The position numbers were made by a program, and so were the translations under genes. Shown one piece after another: positions 44,048 to 55,359 of a stretch of 64,000 nt of DNA. This DNA comes from Lithobates sylvaticus (lineage: Eukaryota; Chordata; Amphibia; Anura; Ranidae): positions 428,860,046-428,924,045 of the forward strand of contig CM053029.1 in assembly GCA_028564925.1 (NCBI GenBank), given 5' to 3'. Within the stretch, counting starts at the first letter, position 1. The number at the start of each line of letters is the position of its first letter. Below the pieces are notes generated by a model. The model had not been told where the DNA came from, made no database searches, and was given only the letters and a program-made list of their open reading frames with translations.

Positions 44048-45250
44048 AACGCATTTATAGATAATTCCTGATATCGAATTATACTGTGTGTTTTGTTGTG
44101 TAAACCTGATCTGAATCATGGATATATACTCATTTTTATAGTCACAAGTGGAGAAACTGTTAATTTGTTCTCCTTTTTCCCACAGATACCGTTAATTATA
44201 ATTTTAATATTCAAGAAAAAAGTAGGAATCCAAATAACCTGCCCCTATTTGGACACCTCCACTGCGCACAGGACAATTGGCCTCCTCAACCTACAGCTGC
44301 CACTTTAAATAGGAAACATGTGAAATGAATTTATACCAAGATCTTATATATGGATAAAGATTGAGAATAAACAGTGGCACTTTATATATATCACAAATGT
44401 GTATATAAATCAATTTAACTAAACAATTTCACCACCTAGTGCTTAGTGAAAAAGAAAAAATATATATAAATATATAATGTGAAAATAATAATAAACAGCA
44501 AATCACAAAAACAAGTGCAGGTGAAAAGGAAATAATGTACAAATAATGATAATGAGTGTGCTTAAAAATGTGGCAACCAGTATGATAACAGTAACCACAA
44601 AATAAGCAGTGATAAATAATAACACAAAGTCCATATAAACTCCACTCCAAATGTGCAAAATATCCTTCTTTGATTCTTCCACCACACCACAGTGATTCGT
44701 GTTTTCCTCTCCCCAACAGAAACGCACTCACCAGATATACTGCCCGCACTCACATGACAGGCTGTTGCGCTTAGAAACCCACCACAGGGGTTATAGTGGT
44801 CACTCCCAGACAATAGTGCAATAGGATCTCTCCATATGTGAAAAAAGAAATGCTCAAAATAGTGTAAAACCACTTTAAAACTTTATTTGAACCAAACAAA
44901 ATCTTCAATCATCTCACTCACATGTTTGCAAAGTAAAGCCAGCATTGGTTAGAAAACAAACAGCACTGCACTGCACGCTCCACTTCAAAATCACAAGCTA
45001 TTGAGAACTTGTAGTCACGGCGGACTCGAGGTGTACATAGGCTGTTCAAAATGTATCTCACCCCCTCCTCACTGCCCGTACTTCAAGATCGAAAAGTGCC
45101 TCTCCTCCGTGAACTTCTAGCGATGTAGATCAAAAAGATTAGTTGCCGCTAAGCCACGCCCCCGACATGTTTCGTCATTAAAACCGACTTATTCATGAAT
45201 AAGTCGGTTTTAATGACGAAACATGTCGGGGGCGTATCTCATAGCAACCA
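44048..45250 (+). mobile_element. 3' non-coding region / pLTR of the Penelope-like element, ending in a palindrome
   Basis: Downstream of the polyprotein stop, the sequence carries AAACGCACTCACCAGATATA, CTCTCCATATGTGAAAAAAG and CTTTAAAACTTTATTTGAAC, which parallel motifs in the palindromic insertion at 34 kb. It ends in a tight palindrome (about 45150-45245, axis at about 45196) made of ACCGACTTATTCATGAATAAGTCGGT. An AATAAAG follows at 45306. This is the link between recognisable PLE coding sequence and the non-coding palindromes elsewhere. Confidence 0.6.
45190..45245 (+). ncRNA. Degenerate hammerhead at a palindrome axis
   Basis: ATGAATAAGTC, then GGTTTTAAT and GACGAAACATGTC. Stem II (GTC/GAC) and GAAAC are intact, but the 5' half of the CUGANGA core is replaced by the palindrome axis. 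The mirror copy on the minus strand has the same sequence. AATAAA lies about 75 bp downstream. Confidence 0.45.
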
Positions 45251-45613
45251 ACCAGGTTGTTGTATATGGCCGCTGTTATGTGGTTTGTAAGGTTCGCCAA
45301 GGTTCAATAAAGTTGATCTAATAAAACTCATTAAACATTCAGCCTGGGTTCAGACTAGTGCGGTGCGAATTCAAGGCCCTGCGTGAATGCGCAGTGAAAT
45401 GCCGGCTGTTCTGCGGATTGTACGCGTTTTCGGTGCGAAGCCGCTGCAAATTCATTAGTAACCCTTCCTGCATAATTTGAGTTTCTAATTTTGTGCTGAC
45501 CAAGCTTTTTGTGGTTTTCTGATTGTGCAGCTGCTTATAAAACCTGGTAGCTCAGTCTACACTTCCTGGTTGTCTAGCAGTCTGTACCTGTGTTTTGTGT
45601 GTTTCTTTGCAAG

Positions 45614-48600
45614 ATGTGTGCTGCTCTGCCAATGATCATGCCAACTGTTGTTGCTGCCACAGCAGCAATCTTGCTGGAAGAAGAAAATCGTAGAAGGATG
45701 CGGAGAAGAAGAAGATACTGGGTTCATCCCATCATTGCAAATCGAGAAGAAAGAGGCCAGTTCATGATATTGTATGGGCACCTCCGTGGGCATGAAGGGA
45801 AATTTTTCAATTTCACCCGCATGTCAATTAGTAGGTGAGTACTGTTTCTGCCAAACCATACTTGTAGCCATAGATGTATAGTGTGTTTTATATTTGCAAG
45901 ACCCAAGTCCATCCAGTCTAACCTATGTGTGATTATGTTATGTTAAGATTATTGTAACTAATAAGCCTTGTTGCCCCCCCCCCCCCCAAAATACTAACTG
46001 TAGATTATTTCAGCATGCAACCTTAAGGGCACTAAATTATCCTCACCTTGCACCCCCCTCCTGGTGTAAGCCAGGTCATATTTCCATTTTTTTGTGTGGA
46101 GGTTTTACCCCCCGAATACCTTGGCCCAAAATTGCTAGTCACAAGTTGCTTTGTGGGTGGTGGTGATGCCACGCAGCTTTGTTTAGCATTTTTGGCTCAG
46201 ACAATTGTTACTGTTAATTTAAAAGGCCAGTGGCTTCTTCTTTGTTGAAATGAGGACCCATATGCCTTTTTTTTTGTTCCTGTCACTTATTTAGCCATAA
46301 TTAGTTTGGAACTAAGGATGCCTGCCTTGTTACCCTAAATAATGTCCTTAACCACTTACCTTACTTTTTTTTACAGTATGCCCCAATGTTTTTCCCACAT
46401 GTATTTATGATGTTTTTTTTTTTTACTCAGTTTTGACGAATTGCTGGGCTTAATCTCCCCTCGCTTGCAGAACACGAGCTTCAGACCAAGTATCCAGCCT
46501 GCTGAAAGATTATTGATCACATTAAGGTAATTATCATCACTCATGTCATTTGTCATGTGTTATATTGACCATGTTTTTGTTATTTTTTATGTTTTTTAAC
46601 CTGGGTATTTTTTTTAAATATGACCGCACAAAAAATGTAGGAATAATTATTTATTCATGTATCATAAAATATGATAAAAATATAAACTTTACCCATGTAT
46701 AAAACATAAATTAACTCTGCAATAACTTAAAAAACAAAAAACTTGCCTGTCAAGTAGGCCTCTTCCCTGTTCTATCAAAATGTGTCATGTTGGTCCTTAA
46801 CCATGAACAGACCTCATCACAGATTCTGATATGTTTTTTGGAAAGGGGCCTCATAGGAGTATTGAGTTGCGGAAGCTGGGTCATCACTGGCAGTGTGGGG
46901 AGCAGGCCTAGCCTCCCCATGTTGACTTTGCCCATACATACCCTGAGTTTGGGGGAAGTGAAGGAAGTGGGGATGGGATTGGATAGAGAAGGTTACTGTG
47001 TGGCCCTTCATATCTGGAGATTGGCCTGTCATAACTTGAGGGATATGATGGTGGATTATAGGGGTAAGGATGGTGTTGCTGCTCAGGGTAGTGCGGGTAT
47101 CTTGGGTAGTGATGGGGAGGTCTTGGTTGGGGCACATTTGGGTATTTAAATGCAGCTTCCTCCTGTGGCTGGGAGAAGGAGTGCAGCATTTTTTCTATAG
47201 TTTTGCGCATTTCATAGTACCGCTCTGGGGGTATCTTTTTAATTAGGGGTACAAAACTGAACGCCAGGATTGTATCGGGACATAAAAATGCATCCACCTT
47301 TCTGGTCATGTTTTTTAACATGTCTAATAAGCGCTCACTTAGGTCTGGTTGGGATAGTGCTGGGCGCCTCTGTGGCACTTTGCCAGGCTGATCAATTTGT
47401 GCAGGAGCAGAGGATGGGCCAGGAACAGCCTCCTCTGCCCCTGAACATTGTTCTTCTGGCTGAGTTTCCCAGAGACTGGAAGATGTTTGGATTAGTGCTA
47501 AATCCTCTGTGTCTTCTGGAATATCAATGGGTGCTTCCTCCTCTGTTTATTGTTCTTGTTCTTCCTCCAAAACATCTTGCTACTCCCAACTAGATTCTGT
47601 CCTGTTTTATATTGTAAAAATTTTAAAAAGTAACTCGGCATATTGATGATTACCAGATTGTGCGTTACATAGATGATGTAAATGAAAACTTACTCCCTCA
47701 TCTCCACAATGGGTTGTAGAAAATCCAAGTCCCTGGCATACATATAGGGTACCCTAGGCGCTGCCCCCGAGCCACTCCTTGTTTCTCTGAGGTGCCTCAT
47801 GTATTTTCTGTAAGCATCACGTATGCTACGCCATCTTGTCTGTAAGTAGCGCACTGAAAAATAAAGAACAACGTAATGATTTGTTTTATTTTTTGTCATT
47901 TTAGGTACTTAGCAACAGGGAATTCCTTTGGAAGTTTGCACTATGAATTCAAGGTTGGAAAATCAATGATTAGTGGCATTGTTCATGCTACCTGCCTAGT
48001 CATATGGGAAGAACTGAAGGACATTGTTATGAAGAAGCCCAAACCAGAAGAATGGCTGATGATAGCGGACCTATTCTGGGAGAGATGCAACTTCCCCAAC
48101 TGTCTTGGAGCCATTGATGGCAAACATGTACGCATCCTCAAGCCTCCAGCTAGTGGGAGGCAATTTTTTAATTAGAAAAAATATTTTTCGTTGGTATTAA
48201 TGGCAGTGGCAGACGCAAATTATAAATTTATTTATGTTGGTTCTTATGGCAGCAGCTCAGATTCTAGTGTATTCTCACATTCCTCATTTGGCCGCATGCT
48301 GCGTGACAATACACTAGACTTGCCCAATAATTCTGCCCTGCCAGGGACTACAGAGCCTCTCCTCCCACATGTATTTGTGGGAGATGAAGCTTTCGCATTG
48401 TCCCAGAACATGCTCAGGCCTTATTCAAGTCGCTCTCTGACAACTGAAAAAAGAGTGTTCAATTATAGGCTGACTAGGGCACGCAGAGTAGTAGAATGTA
48501 CATTTGGAATTCTTTGCAATAAGTGGAGATTCCTGCATACCTCTATTAACCTCAGTATAGATCATGCTATCAGTGCAATTAAAGCTGCCTGTGCCCTGCA

Positions 48601-48781
48601 CAACTATGTGCGTGAAAGAGATGGGTTTCTTTTTGAAGATTCCCTTACCCATAAAATGGAGGCAGCACATTGCAATATTCCTAGGGGCAGCACTACTGGT
48701 ACACTTATTAGAGAAGAATTTAAGAATTTTTTTTTGTCACCAGCTGGGGAGGTGCCTTGGCAGATGAATTCTATTGACTAA
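45614..48781 (+). pseudogene. Harbinger DDE transposase, three exons, one in-frame stop
   Basis: Exon 1 is 45614-45834 (starts MCAALPMIM; contains RRRRRYWVHPII, GKFFNFTRMS; donor GTGAGT). Exon 2 is 46431-46526 (FDELLGLISPRLQ, ERLLITLR; acceptor TTACTCAG, donor GTAATT). Exon 3 is 47905-48781 (acceptor ATTTTAG; YLATGNSFGSLHYEF). Splicing keeps phase at both junctions (SISSFDELL and TLRYLATG). The catalytic residues are visible: D in LGAIDGKHV, D in HVFVGDEAFAL and E in RRVVECTFGIL. A TAG at 48173-48175 (after SGRQFFN) stands where the family has tyrosine and is the only obvious lesion. The length of about 396 codons fits the family. I choose ATG 45614 because the upstream frame lacks another ATG. 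AATAAA follows at about 48875. Confidence 0.88.
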
Positions 48782-49350
48782 AAATAAATATGTATTTTTT
48801 TGCTGGATGTAAATGCATAATAATATAATGCTAAGTGTGCTGTATGAAAAGTGTTGTATGTAATTTTGGCTATGAAAAATAAAACTTTTTTATCTCACAT
48901 TTGTGGTGTATGTCATATTACTGACCTTAGAAATTATAAGAATATGCATTTATTTAGGGACTCAACCATCCCTAGATAAACCTGTTATGTGCACAATGTT
49001 TACAGCATGTGGCCTGGTACAGATTTGGGGGTGACCACGTGCTGTTGGGTAAAATCTAAGAAATTAAATTAATGTCCACCATCTAAAAAATACAGAACAG
49101 CATATACAGGTAGTAAAAGGTAATAAAAAAACTTACATTTGTCAGCCTAAACTTGGGAAGAGCACCTGTTCCACTCTGGCAAGAGGTCTCTGCCAATGTC
49201 CTGCCATGCACGTTTTTTGGCAACGTTGTCCTTATATTTAGAATGCCGGGTGTCATAAATCATGGGTTTGTCCCTCACAAGTCTGATCAACTCCTCACAA
49301 TCCACTGCTTCTTTCTCCTTTGATGACGCTTTTTGTCCTCTTTTGGACAT
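46908..49350 (-). pseudogene. Harbinger MADF/Myb-like accessory protein, three exons, one stop
   Basis: Minus strand. Exon 1 is 49350-49137 (MSKRGQKASSKEK, then LIRLVRDKPMIYDTRHSKYK and AWQDIGRDLLPEWN, a MADF/SANT-like fold). Exon 2 is 47853-47694 (RYLQTRWRSIRDAYRKYMR; acceptor TTTTTCAG, donor GTAAGT). Exon 3 runs from 47601 to about 46908 (SERLLDMLKNMTRKVDAFL, then LIKKIPPERYYEMRKTIEKM, a BESS-like region, and a proline/tyrosine/histidine-rich tail). Exon 3 also has stops early on in the frame I follow, so its 5' limit is uncertain. A TAG at 49147-49149 interrupts exon 1 just before ADK, which the family continues. This protein is known to help import and guide the transposase to DNA in Harbingers. 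The C-terminus may continue to about 46817 in another frame. Confidence 0.75.
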
Positions 49351-49659
49351 GCTGGTTCCATTCCGGATTTCAAAAGACACAGGGGAGGAACAGGAAGAAG
49401 GGGAGGTGTTTGAGTGGCGCGAATTTCTGTTCAGGACGCAAGCCAGATGCGAATCAGATGTGTGCCCATAGAAGATAATGGGCCTGAATTCGCACCTGAT
49501 CCGTCCCGCAACGCACCAAAGACGGTTGCGTGTTTTCGTCAATTCGCATTGCGCATGCACCGGACATGTGTGAACTTGCCCCATTGAAAACAATGGGTTT
49601 TCAAATGTCCTGCGAATTCGCAGTATTTTGCCCCACTGCGAATTCGCTATAGTGTGAAC

Positions 49660-50485
49660 CAGTGATGTAAGTAACTGAGTTAAAATAAACTGAGTTACCT
49701 AACGCAGTTACTTTAGAGGGTAACTAGTAATCTAACTGATTACTTTTCCCCTCATGGTAACTCAGTTCCCATTACTTTGGCTTAGTTACCCCAATTACAT
49801 CTACCGCCACAAGATGGCAGTAGTGTAATTCCGGTGTCCTGCCGAAAAAGTTCCCCCGCCGGATAAGGACCCCCCTGTACTGCGCAGGCGCAGGGCTTGT
49901 GCAGTACGAAGGACTACGGAGCTTCCGAAAAGTGCCGAACCTAAACAGCTCTGAGTGAACTCTACACCATGCAGGTGCAGTTAACATGTAATTGTACGAG
50001 GCGATGCCGCACGCTCCCGATGCTCGTGCTACTCTGCAAGTATTACTGTAACCAAGGGGCGCATTTATTATTATTGTTATATATCGAGCTCTGCCCATTA
50101 ATTTAACATTCGCCCTCTTCTGTAGCCATCCGCCCCTTACACGATATAATAATAATAGACCCGCCCCTTACACGATAAAATAATAATAGACCCACCACTT
50201 GCTTACACGCTATAACAGATCTGCCCCTTGGTTAGAGTAATAATAGAGCAGCCCCTTGGTTACACGATATATAACAATAATAATAAATGCGCCCCTTGGT
50301 TACAGTAATACTAGACCCGCCCCTTAGTTACACGTATAGAACATTTAAAAAAAAAAGTCAGTTACTTTGCTGCGTAACTAATTACTTTTCCAATGTAGTA
50401 ACTGAGTTACTAACGCAATTACTTTTTGGGAGAAATAATTTGTAACTTAACTAACTACTTTTTTAAAGTAAGATGACCAACACTG
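49660..50485. mobile_element. hAT-type MITE in the right terminal region of the Harbinger
   Basis: The ends CAGTGATGTAAGTAACT and GATGACCAACACTG are inverted at CAGTG. The perfect 8-bp duplication GTGTGAAC (49652-49659, 50486-50493) splits the Harbinger terminal repeat. Subterminal regions carry TAACTGAGTTAC and TAACTCAGTTAC-like motifs. Non-coding, 826 bp. Confidence 0.85.
50125..50340. repeat. Short imperfect tandem repeats inside the hAT MITE
   Basis: Units of about 35-45 bp containing CCGCCCCTTACACGATATAA and TAATAATAGACC recur five to six times with variation. Confidence 0.7.
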
Positions 50486-50502
50486 GTGTGAACCCAGGCT
50501 CA

Positions 50503-51760
50503 CACTGGGTAGATGTTGACCGCATCTAAAATGGTGGAATGTATACCGAATAAAAGCGGAACTTCCGCCAGGGGTACCTCCCAGTTAACATTGATGGTCA
50601 GTAAGGGTTTCCCATAACCAAGATGGCGTTCGAGGTTTCATATCCGGGATTCAGATCGAGGTATGGTTCTATATAAGGTGGTGACACAGCACGCTGCCCG
50701 CTCCTCATTGATAACGTTCGTTTGTAGCCGGCCGGCTCTACAATTTTGAAATCTGCTGTTTTTATTTCGGCAGTTTGTAAGTGCAAACTTTTTATACTTT
50801 GAATAAACCTTTTAATACAGTATAACGCTATGGTGCAAATACTTTCTCTCCTGGGTACCTGTTGAAAGCTCTCTGCCATCAATCTGTATATGACCTCAGA
50901 CTGTGGAGGAATCCTTGCTTGCTGTATTTGCCTTCCTAATCTGGGCTGTTTGGTAAGGGGACATCTTGCAAGGAGAGTGTGCATGGTTATCTGCTGTTTG
51001 AAGTTTTACTGTTTGGTAAGGAGGCACTCCTCAAGGTGGTTGCTTGCGATCCATCTGGATACATCGTGCACTTAATTTCACTTATAGTGGTCTGTCAAAA
51101 GTGGGAAAATTTAAAGGGATATTTTCTGCTTATGTGGACTTATTTTTGGCATCTGGTAAGGAGGCCTTTCATGTGGTGGTGGTGCACTTATATGTGTCTT
51201 TGGTCACTTATACGTGTCTCTGGTCACGGGTGTCTTTCCACAATTAATTTGACACCATCTCTATTCACTAAACTTCCATTCACTGATTTTTTTGGTAACT
51301 GCTTTATATAGCTTAGCAGTATTATGCTATGGTGCATTTTTTTTTTGTTTTTTCGGTAACCTTTAATTGTGTCCTATGAGTATACCTGGGAAGGAACAGA
51401 AAGCACATCACATCGCTTCACCACAATTTTACAGCAACCGGACCATCAACCCGGGCTGGGTTAAAGCCATATGCTAATTTATGGCTTACTTCTGGTAAGC
51501 ATGTTTTCTATGAGAACATAATGCAACATTTTGGAGATTATTCTTGCTGAAGAAATTATTTCAGTTGAAATTGACTTTTAGTTTACCCCAGTGGGAATAT
51601 TTCTATTTGGACTGCAATAGAGCGATTTTTTTCTTTTTATTCTTTATTTGTGTTCATCCCACTATTATTGCTGCTGTATTTGAGGTCTATTAATTTCTTG
51701 ATTAGCGCAAGTTTTTATTTTTTTATTTTTTTACCTTTTATCATCTCCTAATGCCCGCGG
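50503..51760 (+). mobile_element. Unclassified non-coding retroelement-like block
   Basis: Contains a TATA-like CTATATAAGG (about 50670), AATAAACC (about 50802), repeated TTTGGTAAGGRG-type units at 50948-51165, and a T-rich end with GATTAGCGCAAGTTTTTATT, like the tails of other insertions in the window. No ORF with recognisable motifs and no certain boundaries. It could be another PLE-type non-autonomous copy. Confidence 0.3.
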
Positions 51761-51779
51761 GATTGTTTTTCTCCTCAAA

Positions 51780-52312
51780 AGTTCGGCGGACTTAGTTTAA
51801 AGTTTTGACTCAAAATTGTCTGCCAAACTCAGCAGTCCGGCGGACAATCCGGCTGTCTGTGTGCTAGTCCACGGGACTTTTGAAATGAACAGACTTGCCT
51901 CACACACGGAGTAAAGTCCGTTCATTTAGAACGTGACTCCAGGTAGACGGGACTAGCGAAAGGAAGTCAATGTTGTCGCCTCGATCGACGAGATTGACAC
52001 CTCGCTAGCCCTGTCACCTGGTATGGATTTAAAAGAGAATCCCTACACCGTAAAAACGGCGTGGGGGTTCCCCTCCAGATCAATCCCAGACCCTTATCCG
52101 AGCACACAGCCGGCCGGTCAGGAAAAGGGGTGGGGATGAGCGAGCCGTACCAGGCCGTGTGCCCTCAACATGGGGGGGTGCCTTGGGGAAAGGGGGCCCC
52201 TGCGGAGAAGACCCCCCAAGATGGAAGAAGACCCCCGGAGCTGTGTAATACAGTATTTTAAAAACTTGTGTTTTTTATTTACACTTTTTTCCCTTAGGTG
52301 AATGGGTAGGGG
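51780..52312. repeat. Truncated copy of the large GTCCGGCGGAC MITE
   Basis: TTCGGCGGACTTAGTTT, GCACACGGAGTAAAGTCCGT-type and CCTCGATCGACGAGATTGAC blocks match the 53.74-55.02 kb element in the same order, up to GGTGAATGGGTAGGGGTAC. The outer termini are missing. Confidence 0.65.
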
Positions 52313-52480
52313 TACATCGTAGTTTAAGCGGCGCTTTACAGGCGTTTTTCGGGTGCTAGCAGTGTCAAAGGGCTCTTAAAGCACATTGAAATTGCAGATG
52401 AGGCTTCTTTCAAGCGTTTTACAGGCGCTTTTTTTTAACGCTAAAGCGCCTGAAAAACGCCCCAGTGCGAAAAGGGTCTA
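52313..52480. repeat. Short MITE inserted in LINE sequence
   Basis: AAGCGGCGCTTTACAGGCGT and AACGCTAAAGCGCCTG-type segments are inverted copies. It ends GTGCGAAAAGGGTCT, directly against LINE coding sequence at 52481. Confidence 0.55.
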
Positions 52481-53440
52481 AGGCTTGGAAAATAAAAAAT
52501 GTAATAGTGGCGGAGGCCAAACATAGATTGAACAAAGCTCTCATTTTTGCTAAAATGACAGCTATTGAAGACAATAATATTAACAAATTCCTTATGATTT
52601 GGCAACCTTGGGTTACACATTTCTTTCCTTCTGACTTTGTTACCATACTAAAATCCTTGTGCATAATTTTTTTGTACTATTTGCTTATGTTAGGAGCTGG
52701 GTCATCACCTCAAGAGATTCTACCTCTTTCCTTCTCTCTCTTTTCTCTCTTCCTTTTCCTCCTCTTCTCTTATTTTTTTTATGTTCTACTCTTGGTCTAT
52801 CCATGATATCCTTGATAGGTAGGGTATTATAATATACTCTTTATATGATAATCCTCTCGAATAATATATTACCCATCTATATTTATTTATTTACTTTTAC
52901 TCACATGTCTCCTTTTTCCTTTCTTGTTGCTATGTTAATAACAACAATGGGTCACATTATTGTTCCACATATTGATTTATTTCTCGCTAGCACTGAGATT
53001 TGCTTTTATCTTGAGGATTCGATTTCCATAACTTTCCCTAAGTTCTGGTTATGTTAAACTAATGCTTATCAGGGAAAGGGTTACACGGTTATACCTTTAT
53101 GTTATTTGTCTCATGTTACATGTTAAATATCTGTGATATTACATCTCTGGTTTTGACTAGACATGCCCCTGCCCGTTCACAGTTTGAGCCCATTAGGGGT
53201 GTACGGGTGGTCCAGAGGCATAACTTACAAATTTTTCCCATATAAGTTTGATATTATTTTTGTTCCGTACCTACATTATTATACTATACAATCTCTATGT
53301 TTCTTAATTTTAAATTTTTCACATACCTATCTTGTGTATTCAACAGTTGATAATAATTATGTCCCTTATTTCTATTACCCATGTTATTATGATGCATGTT
53401 ATGTTTTGTTATTAAAATTCAATAAAAAAATTGAACAAGA
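52481..53440 (+). pseudogene. L1/Tx1-like LINE, ORF2 C-terminus and 3' UTR
   Basis: The coding end reads KAWKIKNVIVAEAKHRLNKA, FAKMTAIEDN and IWQPWVTHFFPSDF, the usual C-terminus of Tx1/L1 ORF2. After the stop comes about 700 bp of T-rich 3' UTR ending in TTAAAATTCAATAAAAAAAT. It may be the distal part of the LINE whose upstream portion lies at 42.18-42.90 kb, the two separated by later insertions. About 100 codons in between are not found. Confidence 0.65.
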
Positions 53441-53738
53441 AATTTTCATCCAGCAATTATCATTTTTCTGGGTAAGTTTTAGGTTGATATTATTTGAGTC
53501 ACTTTGATAAATAAGAGAGTGTCCACACACTTGAGAGTTGTCCTAGAGGATGCACGACTCAGCACTACATTTAAAGAGCACCTAAGCTGCTACTTGCAGG
53601 AACTTTGGAGGGCACTGCCAAAACACACTGCATGTAATCTTATATATTTCAACTGAACCATTGAATAAAATGGTTGTTTTCTCTACATGTGCAATTTGTC
53701 ATGTGATGTACTGCTGCGCTTAGATGTGAACAAACCCT

Positions 53739-55020
53739 AAAGCCACGTACACATGATCGGACTTTTCGGCCGGATTGTCCGGCGGACTAAGTCCGCCGGA
53801 CAATCCGCCGGACTTTCCATCGGAGGTCCGCCGGACTTTCCGAACGTGTGGACTTGCCCACACACGCCCGGACAATCCGCCGGAGTTTTGGCGAAAGTCC
53901 GCAAGACTTTTGAAATGAACGGACTTGCCCACACACGGAGTAAAGTCCGTTCATTTATAAGGAAGTGAATGCCGCCTCGATCGGCGACATTGACACCTCG
54001 CTAGCCCCATCACCTGGTATGGATTTAAAGGGGAATCCCTATGCCGAAAAAACAGCGTGGGGGTCCCCCCCCACATCCATATCAGACCCTTATCCGAGCA
54101 CGCAGCCCGGCAGGTCAGGAAAGGGAATGGGGACGAGGGAGCGCCCCCCTCCTGAGCCGTACCAGGCCGCGTGCCCTCAACATGGGGGGTGCCCTGGGGA
54201 AAGGGGGGCCCTGCACCCCCCCACCCCAAAGCACCTTGTCCCCATGTCTTTCCGACAACCCTGGCCGTTGGTTGTCGGGGTCTGTGGGCGGGGGGCTTAT
54301 CGGAATCCGGGAGCCACCTTTAATTAGGGGGCTCCCAGATACCGGCCCCCCACCCTATGTGAATGAGTATGGGGTACGATGTACCCCTACCCATTCACCT
54401 AAGGAAAAAAGTGTAAATAAAAAACTACACAGTTTTTAAAAATACTTTATTGCACAGCTCCGGGGGTCTTCTTCCGTCTTGGGGGGTCTTCTCGCCGGAC
54501 TCCTCCGCTATCTTCTGCTAGCTCTTTTACTAGCGGAGGAGCCCAGCTTTCTCCTTTGTCGCCGCTATCGTCGTCTGGGGGGTCTTGTTCCGACTTCGGG
54601 GGTCTTGTCCTGCTCTTCTGTTCTTCTTGCCGGGCCTCCGCTTTCTTCTTCCAGCTCTTTTACTAGCGGTGGCCCGGGCTTCTGTCGCCGTCACTGTTTC
54701 TGTCGCCACTGCCTTCTGATATGGATCGAGGCAGCGGCATTGACTTCGGCATTGACTTCCTTCGCTAGTCCCGTCTACCTGGAGTCACGTCCTAAATTAA
54801 CGGACTTTCCTCCGTGTATGAGGCAAGTCCATTAATTTCAAAAGTCCCGCGGACTAGCACACAGACAGCGGGATTGTCCTCTGGACAATTTTAAGTCTAA
54901 ACTTCAAACTAGTTTGGGAAGAAAAAGTCCGCCGGAGCCCCACACACAGTCGGAATGTCCGGCGGACTCTAGTCCAGCGGACAATCCCGCCGGAAAGTCC
55001 AATCCTGTGTACGCGGCATA
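53739..55020. mobile_element. Large MITE with GTACACA(T/G)GAT ends, 1.28 kb
   Basis: The left end AAAGCCACGTACACATGATC and the right end AATCCTGTGTACGCGGCATA are inverted. The next 100 bp on each side are rich in GTCCGGCGGAC-type inverted motifs. The interior is GC-rich with a CTTCTTC-rich block (54470-54720). No recognisable transposase. Open frames of 100-130 codons here follow base composition and are not called. Confidence 0.7.
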
Positions 55021-55359
55021 AGACTGACTGTAAGAAGATATCAAATCTTTGTCAAAAGACATAATTGAAATACAGTGAGCTGCTTCATCAAAGGACCATA
55101 AAATGATCTACGATGGTAAAAAATTTGGCTACTAGTTGTGGGTTGTTAGGAAAAAAGTTAGTGCCATAAATTATCATAGACTTATGTAAACACATTTATC
55201 AGCCATGTAATTTGCTGAGGTAAGTGGTCTAATGCACATTCAGTCTACAAGGAGAAATTAATATGACGATTTAACCCTTTAAAATTGTGGGCTGTGAGTG
55301 GATCCGAATGGGAACCGATTTTGTCCCAAACAGATCACGGAACAAAAGTAGTCAAGAAA

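Larger units (their letters stand above)
45342..50499 (+). mobile_element. PIF/Harbinger transposon, near-complete
   Basis: The terminal repeats GCCTGGGTTCA and TGAACCCAGGC lie at the ends, with the 3-bp direct repeat TCA outside (45339-45341, 50500-50502). It encodes both genes expected of autonomous Harbingers: a spliced DDE transposase on the plus strand and a MADF/Myb-like accessory protein on the minus strand, arranged convergently and overlapping in the first intron region. Without the nested hAT MITE it is about 4.3 kb. Each gene has a single clear in-frame stop, so the copy is dead but young. The TCA duplication departs from the usual TWA target. Confidence 0.88.

Noticed and set aside
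46787-47149. A 120-codon plus-strand frame in the Harbinger intron.
   Set aside because: It is the complement of exon 3 of the minus-strand accessory gene, whose BESS-like and proline-rich content is convincing.
53965-54439. Proline/glycine-rich frames of 120-132 codons inside the large MITE.
   Set aside because: Overlapping frames on both strands, driven by GC-rich MITE composition. No start context or family match.
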